A DNA stretch of 8,408 nt from Candidatus Kapaibacterium sp. (lineage in GTDB: Bacteria; Bacteroidota; Ignavibacteria; Kapaibacteriales; UBA2268), in NCBI GenBank assembly GCA_938038165.1, contig CALHRB010000290.1, positions 1-8,408 of the forward strand, written 5' to 3'. This document shows, one piece after another, positions 1 through 6,511 of the stretch. Position numbers and translations under genes: made by a program. Position 1 is the stretch's first letter. The number at the start of each line of letters is the position of its first letter. The notes under the pieces were generated by a model. That model was given only the letters and a program-made list of their open reading frames with translations. It made no database searches and had not been told where the DNA came from.

Positions 1-1000
1 TATCTTCTTCGTGAGAATAAGTGAACACTCCAACTCTTTCGAACTTTTGTTGTTCAATAAAATAATAAAGTTGTTTAAAATCTTCTTCAGATTCGACGGG
101 ATAGCCAACAATAAAAGTAGTTCTGAAAGCAACATTGTTAACTTTGTTTCTGATGGTCTCTATTAATTTTCTGATTCTGCCCGAACTTATCCCCCTTCTC
201 ATTGATTTGAGCAATTTATCAGAAATATGTTGCAAGGGAATATCAACATATTTACAAATGTTAGGCTTTGAATTAATCACATCGAGAAGTTCTTCTGGAT
301 AGCCTGTGGGATAGGCATAATGAAGTCTAATCCATTCAAGACCTTTGATATCGCTAATTTTATCGAGAAGCTCGGTAATTTTTCTACTTCCATATAAATC
401 AACGCCGTAATAAGTGGAGTCCTGAGCAATAAGGTTGATTTCTTTTACTCCATTTTGAACCAGATGGTTAGCTTCTGAGAGGATTTCCTCGATAGATTTT
501 GAAATATGATTGCCCCTGATGTGCGGAATGGCACAAAATGAGCAGGAATGGTTGCAGCCTTCGGATATTTTTAAGTAGGCATAATGCTTTGGAGTGAATG
601 TAATTCTTTCACTCGGAAGGATGTATTTTAATTCGTCATTTTTGAGAAATTTAACGATGCTGTTATAATCATTCAATCCAAAAAAACGATCTACTTCGGG
701 AATTTGTTCTTCAAGTGCATCTTTATATCTTTCTGAAAGACAGCCCATAACGATGATTTTGTTGAGAAGACCTTGATTTTTCATTTCACGGGCTTCCATT
801 ATAAGTTGAATACTTTCTTCCTTTGCTGGTTTTATGAATCCACAAGTATTTATTATAACTGTATCGGAATTTTTTATATCCTTAGAAACCTTGATATTGT
901 TTTTGGTCAAAACTCCATTCAATTCTTCACTATCAACAAGATTCTTGCTGCATCCCAAAGTTAAAATAGTAACATTATTATTTGATTGTGAGTTTTTCAT
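1..1000 (-). CDS. rimO: Ribosomal protein uS12 methylthiotransferase RimO (3' end cut by window edge)
   Basis: RimO is a cytoplasmic radical-SAM enzyme that methylthiolates a conserved aspartate of ribosomal protein S12. I translated it by hand from an ATG at 1000-998; 333 codons are present and the frame is still open at the window edge. The N-terminal MTTase domain has LGCSKNLVDSE around residues 15-25 and cysteines C17, C53 and C87, the expected ligands of the second [4Fe-4S] cluster. The radical-SAM core has EGCNHSCSFCAIP with C149, C153 and C156. These positions and the CSKN/VDSE signature favour RimO over MiaB. The C-terminal TRAM domain, expected in a protein of about 430-440 residues, would lie outside the window. 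The usual radical-SAM turn GFPGE reads GYPVE here (residues 299-303). No Shine-Dalgarno is visible before the ATG. The gene is divergent from the 127-aa ORF. Confidence 0.93.
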   Translation of the reverse strand, partial: MKNSQSNNNVTILTLGCSKNLVDSEELNGVLTKNNIKVSKDIKNSDTVIINTCGFIKPAKEESIQLIMEAREMKNQGLLNKIIVMGCLSERYKDALEEQIPEVDRFFGLNDYNSIVKFLKNDELKYILPSERITFTPKHYAYLKISEGCNHSCSFCAIPHIRGNHISKSIEEILSEANHLVQNGVKEINLIAQDSTYYGVDLYGSRKITELLDKISDIKGLEWIRLHYAYPTGYPEELLDVINSKPNICKYVDIPLQHISDKLLKSMRRGISSGRIRKLIETIRNKVNNVAFRTTFIVGYPVESEEDFKQLYYFIEQQKFERVGVFTYSHEED

Positions 1001-1025
1001 TTTCTAATATAGATAGTTAAAGTTT

Positions 1026-1031
1026 ACTATA
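1026..1031 (-). promoter_or_regulatory. Possible -10 element for rimO
   Basis: On the minus strand this reads TATAGT, five of six matches to the sigma-70 consensus TATAAT. It would place the transcription start about 20 nt before the rimO ATG. No good -35 hexamer lies 16-18 nt upstream, where the sequence is only T-rich. Such matches arise readily by chance in AT-rich DNA, so this is weak. Confidence 0.2.
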
Positions 1032-1185
1032 ACGAAATTATTGATGAAAAAATATTTTTTTTTAACTTAACGTAAAATTAATAAAATAAAGTTTTTAAAA
1101 TTTACAAGTGAAATTTTTTTTAGTTAGGCTTAAATTCAGATCTAAGAGGTTTTAAAAAGCCAAAAATTTATCCTATGATTTTTTT

Positions 1186-1207
1186 AAATGAAAATGATTT
1201 TTCATTT
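1186..1207. repeat. 9-bp inverted repeat upstream of the 127-aa ORF
   Basis: AAATGAAAA at 1186-1194 is perfectly complementary to TTTTCATTT at 1199-1207 around a 4-nt TGAT loop. It lies 24 bp before the start of the small ORF, so it could be an operator or a hairpin in the leader. Only one G-C pair supports the stem and it has no following T tract, so it is not a convincing terminator. Confidence 0.35.
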
Positions 1208-1231
1208 TAAAGTGTTAACTAAGATTGAAAT

Positions 1232-1615
1232 ATGAAAAATGTATTGGAATATGAATATCAGATTTCATTGATTAATCTGATAATAAAATCGACAAGTGAC
1301 ATCCTGATATTAATTAGAACAAAGAAAGAGGTTGACGGGTCGCTTTTTAATTCGATAACAATGATTTTCATAATGCTACAGAAAATCGTAAGATTACTTC
1401 CCGAAGTACTAAACAATCAAACAAGATTTGAGTTCCTCAGAAATGAACTTGTCAATACTGCAGACTCAATAGTTAGCACATGGAGGGACAAAAACTCAGA
1501 AATTGGGAATCTGAATGATAAATGGACTGAGTTTATTTTTTGGTGGAAAGAATACGAAGCTGGCATATCAAAAATTCAGGAATCCAAACATACAATCTTT
1601 ATCTCTTTGAATTAA
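1232..1615 (+). CDS. Unidentified 127-aa protein
   Basis: I do not recognise this protein. It runs from ATG at 1232 to TAA at 1613-1615. It looks largely helical, rich in Ile, Leu, Asn and Glu, with no cysteines and a single proline (P57). A hydrophobic patch at residues 42-60 is broken by Lys and Arg, so it looks amphipathic rather than clearly transmembrane. There is no signal peptide. Tryptophans cluster toward the C-terminus (W84, W98, W104, W105). No ribosome binding site precedes it, which is normal for this window. It lies 56 bp upstream of the rhomboid gene on the same strand and may be co-transcribed, but nothing shows a functional link. It could be a lineage-restricted protein or, less likely, a chance ORF. 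Confidence 0.55.
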   Translation: MKNVLEYEYQISLINLIIKSTSDILILIRTKKEVDGSLFNSITMIFIMLQKIVRLLPEVLNNQTRFEFLRNELVNTADSIVSTWRDKNSEIGNLNDKWTEFIFWWKEYEAGISKIQESKHTIFISLN

Positions 1616-1639
1616 AAATTCTTCATATACTCACTCGTC

Positions 1640-1672
1640 TATTCAATCTGTTAAATTGTTTTAAATTGAATA
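1640..1672 (+). repeat. 8-bp inverted repeat reaching the rhomboid start codon
   Basis: TATTCAAT at 1640-1647 is complementary to ATTGAATA at 1665-1672, with a 17-nt spacer containing a near tandem TTAAATTG repeat (1651-1658 and 1661-1668). The right arm includes the first base of the proposed rhomboid ATG. If it folded in RNA it could affect initiation, but the stem is weak (two G-C pairs) and may be chance. Confidence 0.25.
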
Positions 1673-2607
1673 TGAATCATTATCATAAGAGCGGTTTTTT
1701 GGGGAGATTTTCAATTTTTCCACCAGTAATGAAGACATTAATAATTATTAATGTTATTGTTTTCTTGCTGGAAAAATTATTTCTTGACCGTTTGACTTTT
1801 GGAGATCTGTCAATCGGATATTTTTTCAAGGTTTATTTCTATCTTTGGCCTATATTCGAAACAAATAATTTTCAGATCTGGCAGATACTAACCTACCAAT
1901 TTATTCATGGTGATTTGTGGCATTTATTTTTTAATCTATTTGCACTATGGATGTTTGGTGCGGAACTTGAAAATGAATGGGGTTCGAGAAAATTTCTTGT
2001 GTATTTTTTGCTAAGTGGAATTGGTGCAGGTTTAGTTCAACTCTTCATTGCACCAATGTTTGGAACTGCTGCTCCTACGATAGGAGCGTCAGGGGCAGTT
2101 TTCGGAATTCTTGTTGCTTTTGGTTTGAGTTATCCTAATCGTCCTATATTTATGTTCCCAATATTTATTCCTGTTCCAGCTAAAATTTTTGTATTGATTT
2201 ATGCTGGAATTAATCTTCTTATGGGAATTTCAGGAACAGGAGGTAACATAGCTTACTTTGCTCATTTGGGAGGTGCTCTGACTGGATTTATTTTATTTAA
2301 ATTCGGAGATAGATTAGGAATATACAGATTTTTTGAGCGTATTTTTTCTGGCAGAAGAAGGATTCTTAATTACTATGAAGAAGAACGAAGAAGTGTTTAT
2401 CAACCTTTCCCGGGTGAAAGAACTATTGTTTACCGTGGTGAAAGAAGTCATAACGATTTTGTCTCGTCGGTATTCAGTGTTAATGGTGAAGAAATTACTC
2501 AGGCTAAAATTGATGAAATATTAGATAAAATTTCCGAAACTGGATATCAGAACCTAACAGATAGGGAAAAAGCAATTCTTTTCGAATTGAGTAAGAAAAT
2601 CAAATAA
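1672..2607 (+). CDS. Rhomboid family intramembrane serine protease
   Basis: This is an inner-membrane protease that cleaves substrates within or beside transmembrane helices. Starting at the ATG at 1672 it has 311 residues. About six membrane segments are visible (roughly 22-36, 82-97, 107-128, 138-155, 160-182 and 192-212). The catalytic dyad is S140 in GASGAVFG and H198 in AYFAHLGGA; H79, H84 and N88 form the HxxxxHxxxN motif expected in the second segment. After the membrane core, residues about 225-311 form a basic and then acidic soluble tail. Its last part (DEILDKISETGY, then LTDREKAILFEL) resembles the short C-terminal domain found on Bacteroidetes-type rhomboids (DUF6576-like, from memory). 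The frame is open upstream to 1540, but that stretch overlaps the 127-aa ORF and lacks rhomboid character, so I chose 1672. Substrate is unknown. ispG follows after 53 bp. Confidence 0.93.
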   Translation: MNHYHKSGFLGRFSIFPPVMKTLIIINVIVFLLEKLFLDRLTFGDLSIGYFFKVYFYLWPIFETNNFQIWQILTYQFIHGDLWHLFFNLFALWMFGAELENEWGSRKFLVYFLLSGIGAGLVQLFIAPMFGTAAPTIGASGAVFGILVAFGLSYPNRPIFMFPIFIPVPAKIFVLIYAGINLLMGISGTGGNIAYFAHLGGALTGFILFKFGDRLGIYRFFERIFSGRRRILNYYEEERRSVYQPFPGERTIVYRGERSHNDFVSSVFSVNGEEITQAKIDEILDKISETGYQNLTDREKAILFELSKKIK

Positions 2608-2660
2608 CTCCTCCTTTAACATATAAATCAGATTATTAGTAATGTTTGAATATTAAAATT

Positions 2661-3731
2661 ATGAAGAATTTTGAACGAAAAAAAACACGTAAAATAATGG
2701 TTGGGAATGTTCCCGTTGGCGGTGGATCACCGGTCTCTGTACAAACAATGACTAAAACAAAAACAAATGACGTTGAAGCTACAGTTAATCAGATTATAAG
2801 ATGCAAAGATGCTGGAGCCGATATTGTCAGGGTTACAGTCAATGATAAGGAAGCCGCAGCGGCAATTGGGGATATTGTCAAAAGCGTTGATATTCCAATT
2901 GTGGCTGATATTCATTTCAATCATATTTTTGCTCTAAAATCAATTGAAGCCGGTGTTGCAAAGGTCAGAATTAATCCCGGCAACATTGGAACAAAGGAAA
3001 GAATCAAAGAAGTCCTTTCGGCAGCCAAGGATAAGAAAATTCCAATTAGAATCGGAGTAAACTCTGGCTCTTTGGAAAAAGATTTACTCGAAAAATATTC
3101 CTATCCGACTGATGAAGCTCTTTATGAAAGTGCGATGAGACATGTTGAACACGCGGCTTTAAATGGTTTCGAAGATATCATAATTTCAGTGAAATCAACA
3201 AGCGTTCCTTTGATGATATCTGCATATAGGTTAATTGCCCAGAGAACTGATTTCCCTTTGCATCTCGGAGTAACCGAAGCTGGAAGAACCAAAGTGGGAA
3301 CTATCAAATCTTCTGTTGGAATTGGAACTTTACTTGCAGAAGGAATTGGTGATACCATCCGAGTTAGCCTTACTGATGAGCCAGAAAAGGAGGTTGAAGT
3401 CGGCAAGGAAATACTTCGCTCTTTAGGTCTTGCTCAAAGAACAGTTGAAATTATATCTTGTCCTACTTGTGGAAGGCTTGATTTTGATTTGTTCAAAGTT
3501 ACTGAAGAGCTTGAAAAAAAATTAAATGGAATTAAAAAACCGGTTAAATTGTCTGTTCTTGGTTGTGCCGTTAACGGTCCTGGAGAAGCCAGAGAAGCTG
3601 ATATTGGAATTGCAGGTGGCAAAGATGGCGGAATCCTCTATATAAAAGGAGAGATGGTTAGGAAAGTTAGAGAAGATGAGCTTGTTAATGCTGTTTACGA
3701 AGAAGTAATGAAATTTCAACCAGGAGAATGA
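2661..3731 (+). CDS. ispG: 4-hydroxy-3-methylbut-2-en-1-yl diphosphate synthase (IspG/GcpE), compact form
   Basis: IspG catalyses the penultimate step of the MEP isoprenoid pathway, the reductive ring opening of methylerythritol cyclodiphosphate to HMBPP, in the cytoplasm with a [4Fe-4S] cluster. From the ATG at 2661 it has 356 residues. The TIM-barrel part shows VGNVPVGGG, VQTMTKTKTNDVEATVNQI, VADIHF and RINPGNIG; HLGVTEAG and EGIGDTIRVSL follow. The C-terminal Fe-S domain has cluster ligands C267 and C270 (SCPTCGR) and C302 (LGCAVNGPGEA), with E309 as the fourth ligand. These sit three residues before C270, C273, C305 and E312 of the E. coli enzyme, so the protein is full length and lacks the large central insertion of the plant and Bacteroidetes/Chlorobi form. 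A TTG five codons upstream (2646) would extend it trivially. Its end overlaps the convergent asnB by 16 bp. Confidence 0.97.
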   Translation: MKNFERKKTRKIMVGNVPVGGGSPVSVQTMTKTKTNDVEATVNQIIRCKDAGADIVRVTVNDKEAAAAIGDIVKSVDIPIVADIHFNHIFALKSIEAGVAKVRINPGNIGTKERIKEVLSAAKDKKIPIRIGVNSGSLEKDLLEKYSYPTDEALYESAMRHVEHAALNGFEDIIISVKSTSVPLMISAYRLIAQRTDFPLHLGVTEAGRTKVGTIKSSVGIGTLLAEGIGDTIRVSLTDEPEKEVEVGKEILRSLGLAQRTVEIISCPTCGRLDFDLFKVTEELEKKLNGIKKPVKLSVLGCAVNGPGEAREADIGIAGGKDGGILYIKGEMVRKVREDELVNAVYEEVMKFQPGE

Positions 3732-5647
3732 TTCTCAAAGAATCTATCATACCAAAGAGCAAGTTCTATCAGCATAAAAATTTTGGTTCCATTATTTTGT
3801 TTTTCGTTTTTATGTTGTTTTATGATGAAATTTATATAATCTTTATTAAATAGTTCATCGTTAAACAGCAAACAACTATTTATCACTGAAATAGAATAAT
3901 CATACCATTGATTTCTGAGCCATTCGGTTACGGGAGCCCAAAAGCCCTGTTTTTTCCTGTTTATTATTTCATCTGGAATAATTCCTTTTACTGCATTTTT
4001 TAGGATATTCTTTGTAGTTTTTTTGTCAGGGGCTTTTAAATCGGGATGAATTGACATTGTAAACTCAATCAGCCTGTGGTCGAGAAATGGCACTCTTGCT
4101 TCAATACTATGAGCCATACCAATTTTATCAACCCTCATCAGCAGAATTTCAGGAAGCCTTTCAATTAGCTCAATAAAAAGAATTCTCTGTAAATAATCAA
4201 TATCAGAAGATATTTCAAGAGCCTGACGATGCATAGTATCGGCAAAATATATGGGTATTTCAATTAAATTGTGGTGGTCGGGGTTTAAAAGCGATTCGAG
4301 TTCTGTCGGTGAAAAAACCGAAGCACCACCCCAATATAATTGATTACCGAATGCTCCACGCCTGAAATATTCAAGAATTTGATTATTTTTATTCTTGAGT
4401 AAAAGTTTAACAATGTAATAAATTGATTTTCGGATTTTGAGTGGGAGGCGATTGAAAAATTTCCAGTAGCTTTTCTCAAAAAGAAACTCTCTTAACATCC
4501 AGGGATAACCTACAAATTGCTCGTCGCTTCCTTCGCCGACTTGAACAACAATAGTTCCAGATTCTCTGGTTAATTTACTCAAAAACCATAATGGGATACA
4601 AACGGGATCACCATTAGGTTCATCTTCGTGCCAAGTCAGTTCCTGCAAAATTGGCAATGAATCTTTGTCATCAATCAATATTTCGTGATGATTTGTTTTG
4701 AAAAGATTTGAGACCAGGCTGGCATATTCCAATTCATTGTATTTTTTTAGTTCCTTGAAACCTACAGTGTAAGTGTCAACAGGTCTATCCATCAGTTCGG
4801 ACATTAAAGCTACATTCAAACTTGAGTCAATTCCACCACTGAGGAAAACACCAAAAGGAACATCGCTCATCATTCTATCCTTAATGGCAGTTTTTAATAT
4901 TTTCAAAATCTCATAATTGATTTCTGGTAAGCTAAGTTGAATATAGCCGTTGAAATTGTTTAGCGGTGACCAATATCTTTTTAATTCAAACGTGCCATCT
5001 GATTTCAGATTCAGGTAATGCCCTGCCGGTATTTTGTGGATGCCTTTGAAAAGGGAAGAGCGGTTACTACTCATTCCGTAATTCAAATAATTGATAAGTT
5101 CATTTTTATCAATTTCCCGGGAATAGGAAGGATGTTCCAGAATAGATTTGATTTCAGAACCAAATATAAAATTGCCATCGGCGAAAGTATAATAGAAAGG
5201 CTTTTTTCCAACTCTGTCTCTTGCACAAAATAATTCCTTTTTTTCATCATCCCAGATTGCAAATGAAAACATTCCATGAAGTTTATGAATTACGTTTTTA
5301 CCATATTCAGAGTATCCATATAATATTGATTCGGTATCTGTGCGGGATTTGTATTTATAGCCTTTCTTTTCAAGTTCCTGCCTTAAACTCGAATGGTTGT
5401 AAATTTCACCATTGAAAACAATAGTGTATCTGCCATCGGTTGTTGACATTGGCTGATGACCGGCTGGTGTTAAGTCAATAATTGAAAGCCTTCGGAAGCC
5501 AAATCCGCATTTTTTGTCATCAGAAATCCACAATCCTTCATCATCTGGACCTCTGTGATAAATTATGTCGGTCATTCTTTTTAAAATGGCAGCAGAAATA
5601 TCCGTTGACTGTCTGCCATATTTTATAATGCCTGTAATACCACACAT
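3716..5647 (-). CDS. asnB: Glutamine-hydrolysing asparagine synthase (AsnB family amidotransferase)
   Basis: This class-II glutamine amidotransferase transfers glutamine-derived ammonia to an AMP-activated carboxylate, classically aspartate, giving asparagine. The protein has 643 residues. After Met removal, C2 (MCGITGII) is the glutaminase nucleophile; R53, NGE (79-81) and D104 match the glutamine pocket. The synthetase domain has the PP-loop SGGIDSS (270-276), the pyrophosphate loop GEGSDE (371-376) with E372 matching the catalytic base E348 of E. coli AsnB, the HSIEARVPFLDH block (513-524), and KKQGFWAPVTEW (565-576). Length and C-terminal motifs fit the long AsnB subfamily, which also contains enzymes from polysaccharide and peptide clusters, so the acceptor is not certain. 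No glycan gene is nearby. It begins 12 bp after pdxJ with a possible weak AGGG ribosome site 7 nt before the ATG, and its end overlaps ispG tail to tail. Confidence 0.92.
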   Translation of the reverse strand: MCGITGIIKYGRQSTDISAAILKRMTDIIYHRGPDDEGLWISDDKKCGFGFRRLSIIDLTPAGHQPMSTTDGRYTIVFNGEIYNHSSLRQELEKKGYKYKSRTDTESILYGYSEYGKNVIHKLHGMFSFAIWDDEKKELFCARDRVGKKPFYYTFADGNFIFGSEIKSILEHPSYSREIDKNELINYLNYGMSSNRSSLFKGIHKIPAGHYLNLKSDGTFELKRYWSPLNNFNGYIQLSLPEINYEILKILKTAIKDRMMSDVPFGVFLSGGIDSSLNVALMSELMDRPVDTYTVGFKELKKYNELEYASLVSNLFKTNHHEILIDDKDSLPILQELTWHEDEPNGDPVCIPLWFLSKLTRESGTIVVQVGEGSDEQFVGYPWMLREFLFEKSYWKFFNRLPLKIRKSIYYIVKLLLKNKNNQILEYFRRGAFGNQLYWGGASVFSPTELESLLNPDHHNLIEIPIYFADTMHRQALEISSDIDYLQRILFIELIERLPEILLMRVDKIGMAHSIEARVPFLDHRLIEFTMSIHPDLKAPDKKTTKNILKNAVKGIIPDEIINRKKQGFWAPVTEWLRNQWYDYSISVINSCLLFNDELFNKDYINFIIKQHKNEKQNNGTKIFMLIELALWYDRFFENHSPG

Positions 5648-5659
5648 TGCAAAGCCCTG

Positions 5660-6412
5660 CTAAGATTTCAAGTCTTTGTTTAAGTGAAGTATTTCCCCCT
5701 TGTAAATAACATCGAGCATTTCTTTAACGGCGGATTCTATACCAACAAAGATAGATCTTGATATAATTGCATGACCAATACTGAATTCATCAAAAATTGA
5801 GCCATCGCAAAGTGCTGTTGTGTTCAAATAATTCATTCCGTGACCGGCAGCAACTTTAAGGCCGGATTGTTTAGCAAATCTTCCTGCAAATTTTATTCTT
5901 GTAATTTCATTTTTAATTTCTGATGAATCTTTGAGTAGAGAGTAGTTGCCTGTGTGAAGTTCAACCATATCAGCTTCGGAAATCAATGCAGCTTCGATTT
6001 GATTTTCTAATGGTTCAATAAAAAAGCTGACTTCGATATCATTATCATGCATTTTTTTAACGAGATCTTTGTAAAAATCTAAGTTAAGCGTTAAGTCGAG
6101 CCCCCCTTCGGTAGTTCTTTCCATTCTTTTTTCGGGGACAATTGTAACGAGAGCAGGTTTTAAATCGCAGGCAATATGAATAATCTCATCGGTTGCAGCC
6201 ATCTCCAGGTCGAGTTTAGTTTGGAGGACATCTTTCATAATTCTGACATCTCTGTCAATTATGTGCCTTCTGTCTTCACGCAAGTGTGTTACAATTCCGG
6301 AAGCCCCGGCATTCTCTGCAAGTAATGCAGCCGTTACGGGGTCAGGTTCGGTTCCTCCACGTGCATTTCTTAGAGTTGCAACGTGGTCAACGTTCACATT
6401 TAATCTGATCAT
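5660..6412 (-). CDS. pdxJ: Pyridoxine 5'-phosphate synthase PdxJ
   Basis: PdxJ closes the pyridine ring in the DXP-dependent vitamin B6 route, condensing 3-amino-2-oxopropyl phosphate with 1-deoxy-D-xylulose 5-phosphate to give pyridoxine 5'-phosphate. The 250-residue protein has the usual family length and is a cytoplasmic TIM-barrel enzyme. It opens with LNVNVDHVATLRNARGG and has HLREDRRHI (43-51) and AAGHGMNYLN (188-197). Catalytic residues H43, E70 and H191 correspond to H45, E72 and H193 of E. coli PdxJ. The ATG at 6412-6410 is the only sensible start, since the protein begins directly at the first barrel strand. No Shine-Dalgarno is visible; instead a palindrome sits just before the start. 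It lies 99 bp after gpsA and 12 bp before asnB, so it is probably co-transcribed with asnB and perhaps with gpsA. Its substrate DXP is shared with the pathway of the convergent ispG. Confidence 0.97.
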   Translation of the reverse strand: MIRLNVNVDHVATLRNARGGTEPDPVTAALLAENAGASGIVTHLREDRRHIIDRDVRIMKDVLQTKLDLEMAATDEIIHIACDLKPALVTIVPEKRMERTTEGGLDLTLNLDFYKDLVKKMHDNDIEVSFFIEPLENQIEAALISEADMVELHTGNYSLLKDSSEIKNEITRIKFAGRFAKQSGLKVAAGHGMNYLNTTALCDGSIFDEFSIGHAIISRSIFVGIESAVKEMLDVIYKGEILHLNKDLKS

Positions 6413-6414
6413 AA

Positions 6415-6429
6415 TTAGTTTTAAACTAA
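6415..6429. repeat. Palindrome immediately upstream of the pdxJ start
   Basis: TTAGTTT-T-AAACTAA has perfect 7-bp arms around a single central base and lies 2 bp before the pdxJ ATG. Its outer part, AATTAGTT (6413-6420), is repeated directly 30 bp away at 6443-6450. The repeats could be a protein-binding site or a translation-blocking leader hairpin, although a 1-nt loop is too tight for all seven pairs to form in RNA. Chance in AT-rich DNA remains possible. Confidence 0.35.
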
Positions 6430-6465
6430 AATTAAATTACAAAATTAGTTGATTTTGATTATTTA

Positions 6466-6494
6466 TTAATAGGAAATATCAAATCTGAAATCAA
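6466..6494 (-). promoter_or_regulatory. Possible promoter for pdxJ-asnB
   Basis: On the minus strand TTGATT (6494-6489) and TATTAA (6471-6466) are separated by exactly 17 nt, each matching four of six sigma-70 consensus bases. It lies in the 99-bp gap between gpsA and pdxJ and would start transcription about 45 nt before the pdxJ ATG. Inverted arms TTTTGATT (6453-6460) and AATCAAAA (6489-6496) flank it. The match is weak and the consensus may not apply if the host is of FCB type. Confidence 0.22.
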
Positions 6495-6511
6495 AAGATA
6501 AATAAAGTTTG

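Larger units (their letters stand above)
1001..1231. other. AT-rich divergent intergenic region
   Basis: This spacer of 231 bp separates the divergent starts of rimO and the 127-aa ORF, so it should hold promoters for both directions. It is very AT-rich, with T runs at 1055-1063 and 1114-1121. I see no ORF, tRNA or riboswitch-like structure. A possible rimO -10 element and a small hairpin are listed separately. Confidence 0.6.

Noticed and set aside
1540..1671. Upstream extension of the rhomboid ORF by 44 codons
   Set aside because: It overlaps the 127-aa ORF in another frame, lacks rhomboid features, and the ATG at 1672 gives a normal N-terminus just before the first membrane helix.
2608..2617. 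CTCCTCCTTT after the rhomboid stop, resembling the 16S rRNA 3' end, or a strong Shine-Dalgarno on the minus strand
   Set aside because: There is no surrounding rRNA sequence, and no minus-strand start codon with a credible ORF follows at the right distance. Likely chance.
2646..2660. TTG start five codons before the ispG ATG
   Set aside because: The ATG at 2661 gives the usual short IspG N-terminus; the extension adds nothing recognisable.
2727..3719. Minus-strand ORFs inside ispG
   Set aside because: They are antisense to a highly conserved gene, and their sequences look like reverse-strand shadows.
4285..5415. Short ORFs on both strands inside asnB
   Set aside because: asnB is intact with all motifs through this stretch; the short ORFs have no recognisable protein character.
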